From Rhodospirillaceae bacterium (GTDB lineage Bacteria > Pseudomonadota > Alphaproteobacteria > Kiloniellales > DSM-21159): a stretch of 64,000 nucleotides of DNA. The DNA is taken from the NCBI GenBank assembly GCA_006969625.1, contig CP030885.1, positions 4,351,430 to 4,415,429 of the forward strand, read 5' to 3'. This document shows positions 17,380 to 29,202 of this stretch, in pieces. The position numbers were made by a program, and so were the translations under genes. The number at the start of each line of letters is the position of its first letter. Within the stretch, counting starts at the first letter, position 1. The notes under the pieces are model-generated. The model had not been told where the DNA came from and made no database searches. It worked only from the letters and a program-made list of their open reading frames with translations.

Positions 17380-17763
17380 TCAGGAAACGGCCAGTTTCCT
17401 TGCCCGCTCCGGGTCGCGGCGGATCAGGTTGATGAGGGCGCGCACGTTCCGGTCCGGCTTGCGGCGCCCGGCCTCGTAGCTCTGGATCGTGCGCAACTCC
17501 AGGCCGAAGCAGGCGGCGAACTGCTCCTGAGTCAAGCCGAGGCTTTCGCGCACCTCGCGCACGGACACCTCTGGCGGTGGCGTGGTGATCTTTGCCGAGA
17601 GTCCGAGAGCGGCCAGCCGTTCGACCAGGGCGTCCGCTTGGCTCACAGCGGGCAGGATCAAGTAGGCTAAGCCTGTCTCCATCGCCTGCTCTAGGGCCCG
17701 CTTCGCCTTTAGCAGGCTGATGCCGCACTCCGCCAGCGTCAGGGCGGCAGGCACCACCTGCAC
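17380..17763 (-). CDS. HTH (XRE-type) protein with an L7/L12-like N-terminal segment
   Basis: A 127-residue DNA-binding protein. The C-terminal half carries an XRE-type HTH (VREVRESLGLTQEQFAACFG, then LRTIQSYEAGRRKPD, about 72-110), close to HTHs of NadS/HigA-type regulators. The N-terminal half (about 8-58, GISLLKAKRALEQAMETG and VSQADALVERLAALGL) resembles the alpha/beta C-terminal domain of ribosomal protein L7/L12, where GLKEAK and DAEALKKALEEAG occupy the same places. That similarity is judged by eye only. The frame is open to 17886, but a GGAGG directly after the stop of the upstream gene, eight bases before the GTG at 17763, fixes the start there. It forms a two-gene operon with the 17777-18121 gene; function unknown. 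Confidence 0.7.
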   Translation of the reverse strand: MQVVPAALTLAECGISLLKAKRALEQAMETGLAYLILPAVSQADALVERLAALGLSAKITTPPPEVSVREVRESLGLTQEQFAACFGLELRTIQSYEAGRRKPDRNVRALINLIRRDPERARKLAVS

Positions 17764-17776
17764 CTTTGCTGCCTCC

Positions 17777-18121
17777 TCAGCCGGCGCCAGGACAAGGCTT
17801 TCGCGCGAACCGGAGCGGTTGCGGTCGACGCCCCGGACGGGCCCCAGTCGTGCGAGTGCTTCCCTCGATATGGAGTGTGTCGACATCCAGCCGCTCCAGG
17901 ATCACGCTGGCGATCAGTCTCAGGTTCGCCAGACCGATCTCGTTCGCTGCGAGGCCCTCGGCGTGCATGTGAAAGCCGCGAGCGAACAGCGTGCCGCCGG
18001 AAACCTCGACTTCCGCCATGATCATCAGACGGCCGCCCGGGACGGTGACCTCAACCACTACGACGCTGCCGTCGCTGTCGTCATGGATCAGATCGAAGGC
18101 GATCTCCGAGCGCTTCCACAT
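17777..18121 (-). CDS. Conserved-looking hypothetical protein paired with the HTH gene
   Basis: A 114-residue soluble protein with alternating beta-type segments (SVVVVEVTVPGGRLMIMAEVEV), a Gly-Phe-His motif (GTLFARGFHMHAEGLAANEIG) and a basic Arg/Pro/Gly tail (TRTTGARPGRRPQPLRF). No family was recognised. Its TGA stop abuts the GGAGG ribosome site of the HTH gene, so the two are translated together. A TATGAT-like -10 lies about ten bases before the ATG, hinting at a short or leaderless message. The pairing of a small unknown protein with an HTH partner resembles toxin-antitoxin or phage-regulator modules, but nothing here proves toxicity. Confidence 0.6.
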   Translation of the reverse strand: MWKRSEIAFDLIHDDSDGSVVVVEVTVPGGRLMIMAEVEVSGGTLFARGFHMHAEGLAANEIGLANLRLIASVILERLDVDTLHIEGSTRTTGARPGRRPQPLRFARKPCPGAG

Positions 18122-18183
18122 CCATCATATACGTCAATGGCGCACAGGAAACCAGGCGCAGCCGGCCAGGATGGAGGGGTTAC

Positions 18184-18222
18184 GAAAAAGCCCGACGAGC
18201 GCGGGCCCATCGGGCCTTTCGT
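18184..18222 (-). terminator. Intrinsic terminator after ilvE
   Basis: On the minus strand the arms GCCCGA and TCGGGC (18190-18195 with 18210-18215) are followed by TTTTTC, about 60 bases past the ilvE stop. The stem is short, but the inner GC-rich loop can add pairs. The plus strand also has a T-rich tail, so it could work weakly in both directions. Confidence 0.65.
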
Positions 18223-18259
18223 TTCGCGGACTAGGCCCTGATCCGGTGCGCGCCGCCGC

Positions 18260-19168
18260 CTACTCCGCCGCGGCGATGGAGGCGTAGGCGGTGCGGCCGT
18301 CGCGGCGGTTGACCAGGTCGTCGTAGGCCCGGACCAGCTCGCGGGTGATCTGGCCGACCTGGAACTTGTGCTCGTCGATCTCGGCCACCGGGGTCACCTC
18401 GACGGCGGTGCCGGTGATGAAGACCTCCTGGGTGTTTGCCAGCTCCTCCGGCACGATCGCCCGCTCGATCACCTCGTAGCCCTTCTCCTTGGCCAGGGCG
18501 ATGACCGTGCGCCGGGTGATGCCGTCGAGGAAGCAGTCGGGCGTCGGCGTGTGCAGCTTGCCGTCCTGCACCAGGAAGACGTTGGCGCCGGTCGCCTCGG
18601 CGATCCGGCCGCGCCAGTCGAGCATCAGCGCGTCGTTGTAGCCGCGCGCCTCGGCGTCGTGCTTGGACAGGGTGCAGATCATGTAGAGGCCGGCGGCCTT
18701 GGCGTGCACCGGGGCGGTCGCCGGGTCGGGGCGGCGGTACTTGCCGAGCGTCATGCGGATGCCCTGCAGCCGCGCCTCGGGCGAGAAGTAGGCCGGCCAC
18801 TCCCAGGCGGCGATCGCCAGGTGGATGCGGTTCTTCTGGCCGGACACGCCCATCATCTCGCTGCCGCGCCAGGCGACGGGCCGCACGTAGCCGTCGCCGA
18901 TGGCGTTGACCTCCAGCACTTGGCGGGTGGCCGCGTCGATCTCCTCCAGCGTGTAGGGGATCTTGAAGTCCATCGCCTTGGCCGAGTCGATCAGCCGCTG
19001 GTGATGCTCGCTCATGGCGAAGACCTGGCCGCCGTAGGCGCGCTCGCCCTCGAACACGCTGGAGGCGTAGTGCAGCCCGTGGGTCAGCACGTGCGCCTTG
19101 GCCTCGCGCCAGGGCAGCAACTCCCCGTCCATCCAGATGAAGCCGTCACGGTCGTCGAAGGCGAGCAT
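18260..19168 (-). CDS. ilvE: Branched-chain amino acid aminotransferase
   Basis: A fold-type IV PLP enzyme for the last step of valine, leucine and isoleucine synthesis. The PLP lysine is Lys157 in APVHAKAAGLYM. The substrate and phosphate elements HGLHYASSVFEGERAY, GRIAEATGANVFLVQ and FITGTAVEVTPV are all present. The 302 residues match the cytosolic bacterial form. A GGAGG lies 12 bases before the ATG. It is divergent from the MarR gene, an arrangement seen in other alphaproteobacteria. D-amino acid transaminase is a less likely alternative given the GTAVEVTPV motif. Confidence 0.94.
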   Translation of the reverse strand: MLAFDDRDGFIWMDGELLPWREAKAHVLTHGLHYASSVFEGERAYGGQVFAMSEHHQRLIDSAKAMDFKIPYTLEEIDAATRQVLEVNAIGDGYVRPVAWRGSEMMGVSGQKNRIHLAIAAWEWPAYFSPEARLQGIRMTLGKYRRPDPATAPVHAKAAGLYMICTLSKHDAEARGYNDALMLDWRGRIAEATGANVFLVQDGKLHTPTPDCFLDGITRRTVIALAKEKGYEVIERAIVPEELANTQEVFITGTAVEVTPVAEIDEHKFQVGQITRELVRAYDDLVNRRDGRTAYASIAAAE

Positions 19169-19415
19169 GGCAAGGCGGGTCCTCCGGCCCTATAAGCGTG
19201 ACGCGGTCTCGGTGCGTCCGAGTCTCTCGCGTCGCGCCGGTCGTGCGTATCGTTGTCGTCGGTCCGGTCCCTCGTAGGGGCCGGCAGGTGTCGCGCCGTC
19301 CAGGGCAAGGAGTCAAGGGGGAGTTTGGAGGATCGTTACCTCGAAAAACCCCACTTTGTTATTTCCTGTCCCATCCAGCATGCTGAACGTAACGAGCTGA
19401 CCCAGATATGTCAAT

Positions 19416-19925
19416 ATGGCTGACGTAAAATCTGCGAATCCCCTGTTCCTGCGCGAGGACGAACTGCGCCAGGCGATCGAGCTGCTGTTCTTCGGCTACC
19501 GCGACTTCACCGGCGATGCCGACCGCATCCTGGCTGAGTACGGCTTCGGGCGGGCGCATCACCGGGTGATCTACTTCGTCGGCCGCCATCCCGGCATGCC
19601 GGTCAGCCAGCTTCTGGCCATCCTGCGCATCACCAAGCAGTCGCTCTCGCGCGTGCTCGGCCAACTCGTCGCCGAGGGCTTCGTGCAGCAGACCCGCGGC
19701 ACGGTCGACCGCCGCCAGCGCCTGCTCGAGCTGACCGACAAGGGGCGCGAGCTGGAGCGCAAGCTGACCGAGGTGCAGAAGCAGCGCATCGCCCGCGCCT
19801 ATCGCGAGGCCGGCGCCGAGGCGGTGGCCGGCTTCCGCACCGTGCTGCGCGGCCTGATCGACGCGCCCGACCGCGCCCGTTTCGACGACGGCGAGGGCGC
19901 CCCGTCGCCGCCCGGCCGCCGCTAG
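19416..19925 (+). CDS. MarR-family transcriptional regulator (PetP-like)
   Basis: A winged-helix regulator of 169 residues. The recognition region is GMPVSQLLAILRITKQSLSR, followed by the wing in TRGTVDRRQRLLELTDKG (the DxR signature of MarR proteins). In several alphaproteobacteria a homologue called PetP sits next to the response regulator PetR, as first described in Rhodobacter capsulatus. Here the response regulator is 1.2 kb downstream on the same strand, separated by mdh. The ATG overlaps a GTCA-N7-TGAC dyad, a possible autoregulatory site. The Gly/Pro-rich C-terminal tail is probably disordered. Confidence 0.82.
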   Translation: MADVKSANPLFLREDELRQAIELLFFGYRDFTGDADRILAEYGFGRAHHRVIYFVGRHPGMPVSQLLAILRITKQSLSRVLGQLVAEGFVQQTRGTVDRRQRLLELTDKGRELERKLTEVQKQRIARAYREAGAEAVAGFRTVLRGLIDAPDRARFDDGEGAPSPPGRR

Positions 19926-19947
19926 CCGCGGCCGAGACCCGGAATGA

Positions 19948-21096
<1,149 letters not shown>

Positions 21097-21163
21097 GCGC
21101 CGCCGGCGCTGGCGCGGCCGGCCCCGCTAGGCCGGCAGACGCCGGCGGCCTATACTGGGTGGC

Positions 21164-21850
21164 ATGGACGAGGCGGCGCACATCCTGGTCGTCGACGACG
21201 ACACGCGGCTGCGCGACCTGCTGCGGCGCTACCTGAGCGACCAGGGCTTCCGGGTCACCGTCGCCAGGGACGCCGCCGACGCGCGCGAGACCCTGCGCGC
21301 TTTCGCCTTCGACCTGCTGGTGCTGGACATCATGATGCCCGGCGAGAACGGCCTCGACCTGCTGCGCGCCCTGCGCCGCGAGCAGGCGGTGCCGATCCTG
21401 CTGCTGACCGCCCTCGACGAGGTGGACAACCGCATCGAAGGCTTCGAGAGCGGCGCCGACGACTACCTGGTCAAGCCCTTCGAGCCGCGCGAGCTGGTGC
21501 TGCGCATCCAGGCGGTGCTGCGGCGCGTCGCCGCACGCGAGGCGGCGGCCGGACCGCGCCGCCTGCACTTCGGCGCCTTCAGCTTCGACCTGGACAAGGC
21601 GGAGCTGCGCCGCGGCGAGGCCTTCGTGAAGATCTCCGCCGCCGAGGCCCAGCTTCTCAAGGCCCTGGCGGACCGCGCCGGCGCCGCCGTCAGCCGGGAG
21701 GAGTTGAGCGCCGCCAGCCCCGAGGTCGGCAACGCCCGGACCATCGACGTGCAGGTCACGCGCCTGCGCCGCAAGATCGAGTCGGACCCGAAGTTCCCGC
21801 GATACCTGCAGACGGTGCGCGGCGTCGGCTATGCACTGATCCCCGATTGA
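21164..21850 (+). CDS. OmpR/PetR-type DNA-binding response regulator
   Basis: A 228-residue response regulator. The receiver domain (1-120) has the acidic pocket VVDDD (9-13), phospho-acceptor Asp55 in LLVLDIMMPGENG and the conserved Lys in DYLVKPFEPREL. The C-terminal winged helix (about 130-225) ends VQVTRLRRKIESDPKFPRYLQTVRGVGYAL, as in OmpR. A TATACT at 21151-21156 lies eight bases before the ATG with no ribosome site, so the message may be leaderless. Its partner is the kinase gene 46 bases downstream. With the MarR gene upstream it recalls the petP-petR pair. Confidence 0.9.
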   Translation: MDEAAHILVVDDDTRLRDLLRRYLSDQGFRVTVARDAADARETLRAFAFDLLVLDIMMPGENGLDLLRALRREQAVPILLLTALDEVDNRIEGFESGADDYLVKPFEPRELVLRIQAVLRRVAAREAAAGPRRLHFGAFSFDLDKAELRRGEAFVKISAAEAQLLKALADRAGAAVSREELSAASPEVGNARTIDVQVTRLRRKIESDPKFPRYLQTVRGVGYALIPD

Positions 21851-21896
21851 GCGCCACCGGAGACGAACGCCGGGAGTGAGCGAAGGGCAGGTGGAG

Positions 21897-23282
<1,386 letters not shown>

Positions 23283-23296
23283 GGACGGGCGACGTC

Positions 23297-23830
23297 ATGG
23301 ACGCGCTCGTCCTGCCGGTCACGCTGCGGCCGCCGCGGCCCGAAGAGCTGACGAGTCTGCGCCAGATCGAGGCGGCGGCGGCGCGCCGCTTTCGCGGCAC
23401 GCGCTATCCCGAGGTGGCGCAGGCGCCGCCCACCGACCTCTCGGTCCTGAAGAACCTGGCGGCGGGCGAAGGCGCGCTGGTCGCCGCCGACGCGGCCGAG
23501 GCGCTGCTCGGCTTCGCCCTTTACGCGCCGCTGGACGGCGAGCTCTACCTGGCCGAGCTGGCGGTGCTGCCCGAGGCGGCGGGCCGGCGCCTGGGGGCCC
23601 GGCTGATCGCCGAGGTCGAGGCGGTGGCGGCGGCGCGCGGCTGCCGCTGGCTGCTGCTGACCACCTTCCGGGACATTCCCTGGAACGCGCCCTACTACGC
23701 CCGCCTCGGCTTCGGCGAAGTTCCCGCCGCCGAAATCGGGCCCGGCCTGCGCAGCCATCTGGACGAGCAGGCGCGCCGCGGCCTGCGGCCGGCCAGCCGC
23801 GTCGCGATGCGCCGCCCCGTCGGGGGTTAG
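23297..23830 (+). CDS. GNAT-family N-acetyltransferase
   Basis: A 177-residue acetyltransferase fold. The strand-4/acetyl-CoA loop is in ELYLAELAVLPEAAGRRLGARLIAEVE (the Q/R-x-x-G-x-G/A loop), and the C-terminal strand has WNAPYYARLGFGEVP, typical of GNATs acting on small amines or amino acids. The start MDALVLP follows the kinase stop by 14 bases, so it is probably co-transcribed with the two-component genes. The 3' end overlaps the convergent short HPF gene by four bases. The substrate cannot be told from sequence. Confidence 0.82.
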   Translation: MDALVLPVTLRPPRPEELTSLRQIEAAAARRFRGTRYPEVAQAPPTDLSVLKNLAAGEGALVAADAAEALLGFALYAPLDGELYLAELAVLPEAAGRRLGARLIAEVEAVAAARGCRWLLLTTFRDIPWNAPYYARLGFGEVPAAEIGPGLRSHLDEQARRGLRPASRVAMRRPVGG

Positions 23831-24189
23831 CGCTCGCCCGGGCCGGCGTGGGTCTTCACGTCGCCGCGCAGCTTGCGGGCGTAGTCCTCGAGTTGACGGG
23901 CCGCCGCCTTGAAGGCGTCCTTGATCGCCACGTTAACGTCGGCGTGGCGCGGATCGGCAGCATGCGACTTGTCGACGTCGATGCTCTGGGCCGGCGGCAC
24001 CGTCAGATGGATGCCGACATGGAAGAGCCGCCCGCGCGCCTGATGCTTGTGCGGCGCTTCGATCACCACGCGGCAAGAATTGATGTGGCCGAAGAAGCGC
24101 TCCAGCTTCTGCGCCTCCTCGCGTACCTTCTCCTCGACGGCGTCGGAGTGGTCCACGTCCTTGAAGCTCACTTCCACGGGAATTTGCAT
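23827..24189 (-). CDS. HPF/RaiA-family ribosome-associated protein, short form
   Basis: A 120-residue protein with the S30AE fold: SFKDVDHSDAVEEKVREEAQKLERFF at the N-terminus, a central strand pair (CRVVIEAPHKHQARGRLFHVGIHLTVP) and the C-terminal ADVNVAIKDAFKAAARQLEDYARKLRG. It lacks the C-terminal dimerisation domain of the long HPF at 2.3 kb, so it resembles short HPF or RaiA, which inactivates ribosomes without dimerising them alone. A GAGGGG lies before the ATG. It stands alone on the minus strand downstream of mutL, which is separated by about 120 bases. Confidence 0.82.
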   Translation of the reverse strand: MQIPVEVSFKDVDHSDAVEEKVREEAQKLERFFGHINSCRVVIEAPHKHQARGRLFHVGIHLTVPPAQSIDVDKSHAADPRHADVNVAIKDAFKAAARQLEDYARKLRGDVKTHAGPGER

Positions 24190-24310
24190 CGAAAGCCCCT
24201 CACCTTCGGACTGTCCCTCCTCGCCGCGGAGGGCTACCGAAGCATGACACGCGCCCCCCGACCCTGTCGCCTCTTCTGCGTCGATGCCTGCGCAGCACGA
24301 GAGTTGTCGC

Positions 24311-26188
24311 CTACCGCCGTCCGAACAGCCTTTCGATGTCGGCCAGCTTGAGCTCGACGTAGGTCGGACGGCCGTGGTTGCACTGGCCGCTGTGGGGCGT
24401 CGCCTCCATCTGGCGCAGCAGGGCGTTCATCTCCTCGGCCGTGAGCTGCCGGCCGGCGCGCACCGAGCCGTGGCAGGCCATGGTGCCGCAAACCGCGTCC
24501 AACCGTTCCTTCAGGCTGAGCGCCTGGTCGAGCTCGGCCAGCTCGTCGGCCAAGTCGCGCACCAGGCCCTGCACGTCCGCCTGGCCGAGCAGCGCCGGCG
24601 TTTCGCGCACGGCCACCGCACCGGGGCCGAAGGCCTCGAGCGCAAGGCCCAGTTCGGCCAGTTCCCCGGCCCGCGTCAACAGGCGCTCGGCCGCCGGCTC
24701 GTCCAACTCCACCACCTCGGGGATCAGCAGCATCTGGGTCTTCACCCCGCCCTCGGCGAGCTGGCGCTTCATGCGCTCGTGCACCAGGCGCTCGTGCGCG
24801 GCGTGCTGGTCGACGATGACGATGCCGTCGGCGGTCTGGGCGACCACGTAGGTGCCGTGCAGTTGCGCCCGCGCGGCCCCGAGGGGATAGCTCTCGGCCG
24901 GGACCGGCTCGGCCTCGCCCGGCAGCGCCTCGGCCCGCGCGCCGGGCGCGGCGGCGAAGTCGGGCAGACAGGCGTGACCGAGCGGCGCGTGGTAGGCGGC
25001 CGCGGTTTCGCGCAGCCCGGTCCCGGCGTGAGCGAAAGACGGCTGCGGCGGGCGCCAGGCGTAGGCCCCGCCGGCCGGCGGGGACTCCTGCGGGCGGAAG
25101 GCGCCGAGCGCGGCCTGGGAGACGGTGGTGGCGGCCCGGTGGCCAGCCTCGGCCAGGGCGTGCTTGCAGCCGCCGACGATCAGCCCGCGCACCAGCCCGG
25201 CCTCGCGGAAGCGCACCTCCGCCTTGGCCGGGTGGACGTTGACGTCGACCGCCTCGGCCGGCGCCTCCAGGAACAGCGCGGCGACGGGATGGCGCTCGCG
25301 CGCCAGGAAGTCGGCGTAGGCGCCGCGCAGGGCGCCGAGCAGCAGCCGGTCGCGCACCGGGCGACCGTTGACGAAGAGGTACTGCGCCTGGGATGTCGCC
25401 CGGTTGTAGGTCGGCACGCCGATCAGGCCGGTCAGGCGCAGGTCCTCCCGCTCCGCCTCCACCGCCAGGGCGTTGTCGGCGAAGTCTCGGCCGAGCAGCG
25501 CGCCGAGCCGCTTCAGGCGCGCGTCCAGCAGGTCGCCGGCCAGATCCGCCGCCACCGGCTCGAGGCGCAACAGGGTCCTGTCGCCGTCGCCCAGCAGAAA
25601 GCCGACCTCGGGGTGCGCCATCGCCAGGCGGACCAGCGTGTCGCGGCAGGCCATCAGCTCGGCGCGCGGCGATTTCAGGAACTTCAGCCGCGCCGGCGTG
25701 GCGTAGAAGAGATCGCGCACCTCGACCCGCGTGCCGGGCGGGTGCGCCGCCGGCTTCGGCGCGTCGCCTCGCCCGCCCTTGACCGTCAGGCTCCAGGCCT
25801 CGGCGGCGCCAGGCACCCGGCTGGTCAGCGTCAGGCGCGCCACCGCGCCGATCGAGGGCAGCGCCTCGCCGCGAAAGCCGAGCGCGCGGATCTTGACCAG
25901 GTCGTCGTCGGGCAGCTTGGAGGTGGCGTGCCGCTCGACCGCGAGCGTCAGTTCCTCCGGCGTCATGCCGCAGCCGTCGTCGGTGACGGCGATCAGCGCG
26001 CGTCCGCCCTCGCGCAGCAGCACCTCGATCCGCGTCGCGCCGGCGTCGAGCGCGTTCTCCACCAGCTCCTTGACCGCCGCGGCCGGTCGCTCGATCACCT
26101 CGCCGGCGGCGATCCGGTTGACCAGCGTCTCCGGCAGGCGCCTGATCACGCGCGCCGGCGCTTCGGTTGCGGCGAAGGCCCGGCTCAT
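24311..26188 (-). CDS. mutL: DNA mismatch repair protein MutL (endonuclease type)
   Basis: Couples mismatch recognition by MutS to strand incision. The N-terminal GHKL ATPase (about 1-340) has [33 protein letters not shown] and TSKLPDD...[16 protein letters not shown] motifs. The C-terminal domain carries the metal-binding endonuclease motif [12 protein letters not shown] near residue 459, plus ACHGSVRAG and GQCNHGRPT, so this MutL should nick DNA itself, as expected in organisms without MutH. It has 625 residues. The ATG at 26188 is embedded in the pgi stop (four-base overlap); longer open sequence upstream is an artefact of high GC. Confidence 0.95.
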   Translation of the reverse strand: MSRAFAATEAPARVIRRLPETLVNRIAAGEVIERPAAAVKELVENALDAGATRIEVLLREGGRALIAVTDDGCGMTPEELTLAVERHATSKLPDDDLVKIRALGFRGEALPSIGAVARLTLTSRVPGAAEAWSLTVKGGRGDAPKPAAHPPGTRVEVRDLFYATPARLKFLKSPRAELMACRDTLVRLAMAHPEVGFLLGDGDRTLLRLEPVAADLAGDLLDARLKRLGALLGRDFADNALAVEAEREDLRLTGLIGVPTYNRATSQAQYLFVNGRPVRDRLLLGALRGAYADFLARERHPVAALFLEAPAEAVDVNVHPAKAEVRFREAGLVRGLIVGGCKHALAEAGHRAATTVSQAALGAFRPQESPPAGGAYAWRPPQPSFAHAGTGLRETAAAYHAPLGHACLPDFAAAPGARAEALPGEAEPVPAESYPLGAARAQLHGTYVVAQTADGIVIVDQHAAHERLVHERMKRQLAEGGVKTQMLLIPEVVELDEPAAERLLTRAGELAELGLALEAFGPGAVAVRETPALLGQADVQGLVRDLADELAELDQALSLKERLDAVCGTMACHGSVRAGRQLTAEEMNALLRQMEATPHSGQCNHGRPTYVELKLADIERLFGRR

Positions 26189-27492
26189 CGGGACGCGATC
26201 TTCTCCAGATAGTGGCGGGCCAGCACCTTGCCCTCCTCCACCGCCGGCTGGTCGAACGGATCGACCCCCAGCAGATGGGCGGCCAGGATGGTCTCCAGCA
26301 TGTAGTGCATGAACAGCCCGCCCAGCGTCTCTTCGTCCAGGCTGTCGAGCCGGATCAGCCGGGTCGGGCGGCCATGATGGACCAGGGTCTCGGCAGTGGC
26401 GTGGGCCTCGGCGTCCAGCAGGTCGCCCATGCGCCGCCCGGCGAGATAGTCCAGGCGCGCATCGTCGAGCAGCTCCGGATCGACGCGGCGGCCCTCGCCG
26501 CGCGTGTGCAGGCTGACGACCGTGAACATCTTGTCCCAGGGGCCGGCCAGATAGAGCTGGAGCTGGCTGTGCTGGTCGACCGTGCCCATGGCGCGGATCG
26601 GCGTCGTGCCGAGCCCGTCCTTGCCCAGGCTCTCCGCCCAAAGCTGCCGGAACCAGAGCCCGAAGTCGGCCAGGCGGTCAAGGTAGGGCATCAGCACGGT
26701 CTGGGTCACGCCGTTCTGGCGCATCAGCCCGATGTTCAGCGCCGCCCCGACCGCCGGCGCCGCCCCCTCGGCCGTCTCGCCGGCCAGGGTCGCATCGAGC
26801 ACCGCCGCCGCGCCGGCGCGCAGCGCCTCCAGGTCCAGCCCCGCCAGGCAGGCGGGCAGCAAGCCGACGTTGGTCAGCACCGAAAAGCGGCCGCCGACGC
26901 CGGTGTCGTGGTCCAGCCGCGGCAGATTGAAGCGATCGGCCAGGGCCTTCAGCGGCGAGTCCTTCGGCTCGGTGATCACCGCCACCCGCGCGGCCAGGCG
27001 CGACTCGTCCACCTCGCGCAGCAGGGCGTGCAGCAGGATGGCGAACTGGCACAGCGTCTCGGCCGTGAAGCCGGATTTCGAGATGGCGACGACGCCGAGG
27101 CGCGACAGGTCGATCGAGGTGAAGAGCGCCGAGAAGGTGTCGGGGTCGACATTGTCCAGGAAGATGAGCTGCGGGCGACCCGGCGCCGGGCCGAACCCGC
27201 GGTCGGTCAGCGCATAGAGGGTCTGGCCGCCGAGCGAGGAACCGCCGGTGCCGAGCACAACGACATGGGTGCAGGCCTCCATCAGCGTGCCGGCCACGTC
27301 GCGGATGGCGGAGAGGTCGTCGCTCTGCTCGGGGACCTGCAGCAGGCGCAGGCTGCCGTCGTCGCGCTGCTGGGCGAGCCTGGCGACGGCCGGTGCCAGC
27401 GCGCTCAGCGCCTGCGCGAAGCTCGCCGCGTCGAGCCCGCCCTTGCCGATGGTTTCGGCCAGGCAGGCGGAGTGGTCGATAGTGTAGCCCAT
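26185..27492 (-). CDS. pgi: Glucose-6-phosphate isomerase
   Basis: Interconverts glucose 6-phosphate and fructose 6-phosphate. Both SIS subdomains are visible: [21 protein letters not shown] (about 84-104) and [14 protein letters not shown] (about 137-150). Later come the [17 protein letters not shown] stretch, the catalytic Glu/His region in [21 protein letters not shown], and Lys near the C-terminus in [13 protein letters not shown]. At 435 residues it belongs to the shorter bacterial class. It sits upstream of mutL with overlapping codons, an operon order without an obvious functional link. Confidence 0.92.
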   Translation of the reverse strand: MGYTIDHSACLAETIGKGGLDAASFAQALSALAPAVARLAQQRDDGSLRLLQVPEQSDDLSAIRDVAGTLMEACTHVVVLGTGGSSLGGQTLYALTDRGFGPAPGRPQLIFLDNVDPDTFSALFTSIDLSRLGVVAISKSGFTAETLCQFAILLHALLREVDESRLAARVAVITEPKDSPLKALADRFNLPRLDHDTGVGGRFSVLTNVGLLPACLAGLDLEALRAGAAAVLDATLAGETAEGAAPAVGAALNIGLMRQNGVTQTVLMPYLDRLADFGLWFRQLWAESLGKDGLGTTPIRAMGTVDQHSQLQLYLAGPWDKMFTVVSLHTRGEGRRVDPELLDDARLDYLAGRRMGDLLDAEAHATAETLVHHGRPTRLIRLDSLDEETLGGLFMHYMLETILAAHLLGVDPFDQPAVEEGKVLARHYLEKIASR

Positions 27493-27554
27493 GGCCGGGC
27501 ACCCTACCAGCGGCCCCGAGTCCGGAAAAGGCGACTTCGCGTGTGGCGCGACCT

Positions 27555-29192
27555 ATGTCACGGCGTTTGCGCCGGCCGGCCGCCTCGCGTAGCGTGCCGC
27601 CGCGCCGCCCCCATCGCCGAGCCGTCCTCTTGCCCGATCCCGATCCGCCTGCCGTGCGCCAGGGCCCAGCCCCCTCCACTGCGAGCGGACCGCCGCCGGC
27701 GCTGCCGCCCAGTCGCCGCGGGCTGGCCGAGCGGACAGGATGGCTGTTCGCCCTCGGCATCGTCGCCTACTTCGCCCTGCAGGCCCTGTTGCGCACGCTG
27801 GTCGGCGGCAGTCCGGGGCTGGACGAGGCCGAGCAACTGGTGAAGGGCCAGACCCTTGCGGTCGGCTACGGCCCGCAGCCGCCCCTCTACACCTGGCTCT
27901 ACCTCGCGCTCGCTGCGCTGCTGGGCGAGGGCCTCGCCACCCTGGCGACGCTGAAGTTCGGCCTGCTCGCCGTCACGCTGCTGCTAACTTACCGCCTGTG
28001 CCGGCAGCTCTTCGTGCAGCCCTGGCCGGCTGCGGTGGCGGCGCTGTCGGTCCTCTTCCTGCCGCAGGTGGCGTGGGAGGCGCAGCGGGCGCTGACCCAT
28101 TCGGTGCTGGCCCTGGCAACGGTGGCCCTGGCCTGCACGCTCTTCGTCGACCTCGTCCGCCAGGGCCGCACCCGAGATTACCTCGGATTCGGCGCGGCAC
28201 TGGCCGCCTGCGTGCTGGCCAAGCACAACGCGATTTTCCTGCCGCTCGGACTGCTGCTGGCCGCCACGCTGCTGCCCGGTGCCCGGCTGGCCCTGATCGA
28301 CCGGCGCCTGGGCATGGCGCTTGGCCTGGCCGTGCTGTTGCTGCTGCCCAACCTGCTGTGGATGGCCGGCAACCTGGACGCGGTGTTGGCGCGCGGCGAC
28401 AAGATCGTGGCGGTCGCCGAAACAGGGCCGTTGGACGGCCTAGCCGCCTTCGCTCGCGCCGTCTTCAGCTTCGCCGCGCTGCCAGCCGCACTCTTGGCGC
28501 TTGCCGTCCTGCTGCCGGAACGGCGTCTGCCGGCGCGGCTGCGCGGCGCGGCGCCGGAGGCCTGGCGACCCGACGTCAATCCGGCCGTGCGCCGCTTGCT
28601 CACCCTCGGCTTGGCGCTGGCCGCGCTCGGCGTGCTGGGGGCGGTCCTCGGCGCCTCGGCGGACAGCCTGAAGGACCGCTGGCTGGCCCCGGTGCTGTTT
28701 CCCGCGGTGCCGGTCGCGCTGGCCTGGCTGGCACCCTGGCTGTCGCCCGGGCGGCTGCGCCTGGCCGGCCTGGCGGCAGTCGTCGTCGCCTTCGCCTGCC
28801 TGATCGGCTTGTGGGGGCGCCTGCTGATCCCGCTCGACTGGCGGGAGCCGACGCGCAGCGAGGCGCCCTTCGCGCGCCTGGCCGAGAGCGTGCCACAGGC
28901 CGGCACTCTGCTGACCACGGACCACTGGCTGGGCGGCAGCCTGCGTCTGCATCGCCCGGAACTGATCGTCGCCACGCCGGAGTACCGCGGGGCGCTGCCG
29001 GAGTTTCCGCCGGCGCCGCTGCTGCTCGCCTGGCCGGCCGAGTACGGCCCCGAGGTGCCCGACGCGCTCGCCGCGCTCTTGCGGGACACCACCGGCCGTG
29101 CCGTCTCGCGCACCGAGGGGGTCAGGCTGGAAGTGCGCTATCCGGGCAGCGACCAGACCCTGGCGATCTACATGCTGACGGCGGCGGAGTAG
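27555..29192 (+). CDS. Glycosyltransferase family 39 (ArnT/PMT-like) membrane protein
   Basis: A polytopic membrane glycosyltransferase that would use a polyprenyl-phosphate sugar donor, as ArnT does for lipid A or PMTs do for proteins. After a Pro/Arg-rich tail, the first helix (FALGIVAYFALQALLRTLV) leads to an acidic loop SPGLDEAEQLVKGQ, the catalytic-type Asp/Glu of GT39. The sequence then has PPLYTWLYLALAALLG and about ten more helices, ending in a soluble domain (about 430-545). The start is uncertain: ATG 27555, GTG 27543 and TTG 27630 are all possible, and the tail before residue 60 may not be translated. It is divergent from pgi. Confidence 0.8.
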   Translation: MSRRLRRPAASRSVPPRRPHRRAVLLPDPDPPAVRQGPAPSTASGPPPALPPSRRGLAERTGWLFALGIVAYFALQALLRTLVGGSPGLDEAEQLVKGQTLAVGYGPQPPLYTWLYLALAALLGEGLATLATLKFGLLAVTLLLTYRLCRQLFVQPWPAAVAALSVLFLPQVAWEAQRALTHSVLALATVALACTLFVDLVRQGRTRDYLGFGAALAACVLAKHNAIFLPLGLLLAATLLPGARLALIDRRLGMALGLAVLLLLPNLLWMAGNLDAVLARGDKIVAVAETGPLDGLAAFARAVFSFAALPAALLALAVLLPERRLPARLRGAAPEAWRPDVNPAVRRLLTLGLALAALGVLGAVLGASADSLKDRWLAPVLFPAVPVALAWLAPWLSPGRLRLAGLAAVVVAFACLIGLWGRLLIPLDWREPTRSEAPFARLAESVPQAGTLLTTDHWLGGSLRLHRPELIVATPEYRGALPEFPPAPLLLAWPAEYGPEVPDALAALLRDTTGRAVSRTEGVRLEVRYPGSDQTLAIYMLTAAE

Positions 29193-29202
29193 ACGGTCCG
29201 AG

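Noticed and set aside
17763..17886. A longer N-terminus of the HTH protein starting at 17886
   Set aside because: It overlaps the upstream gene by 110 bases, while a GGAGG eight bases before the GTG at 17763 gives a clean start.
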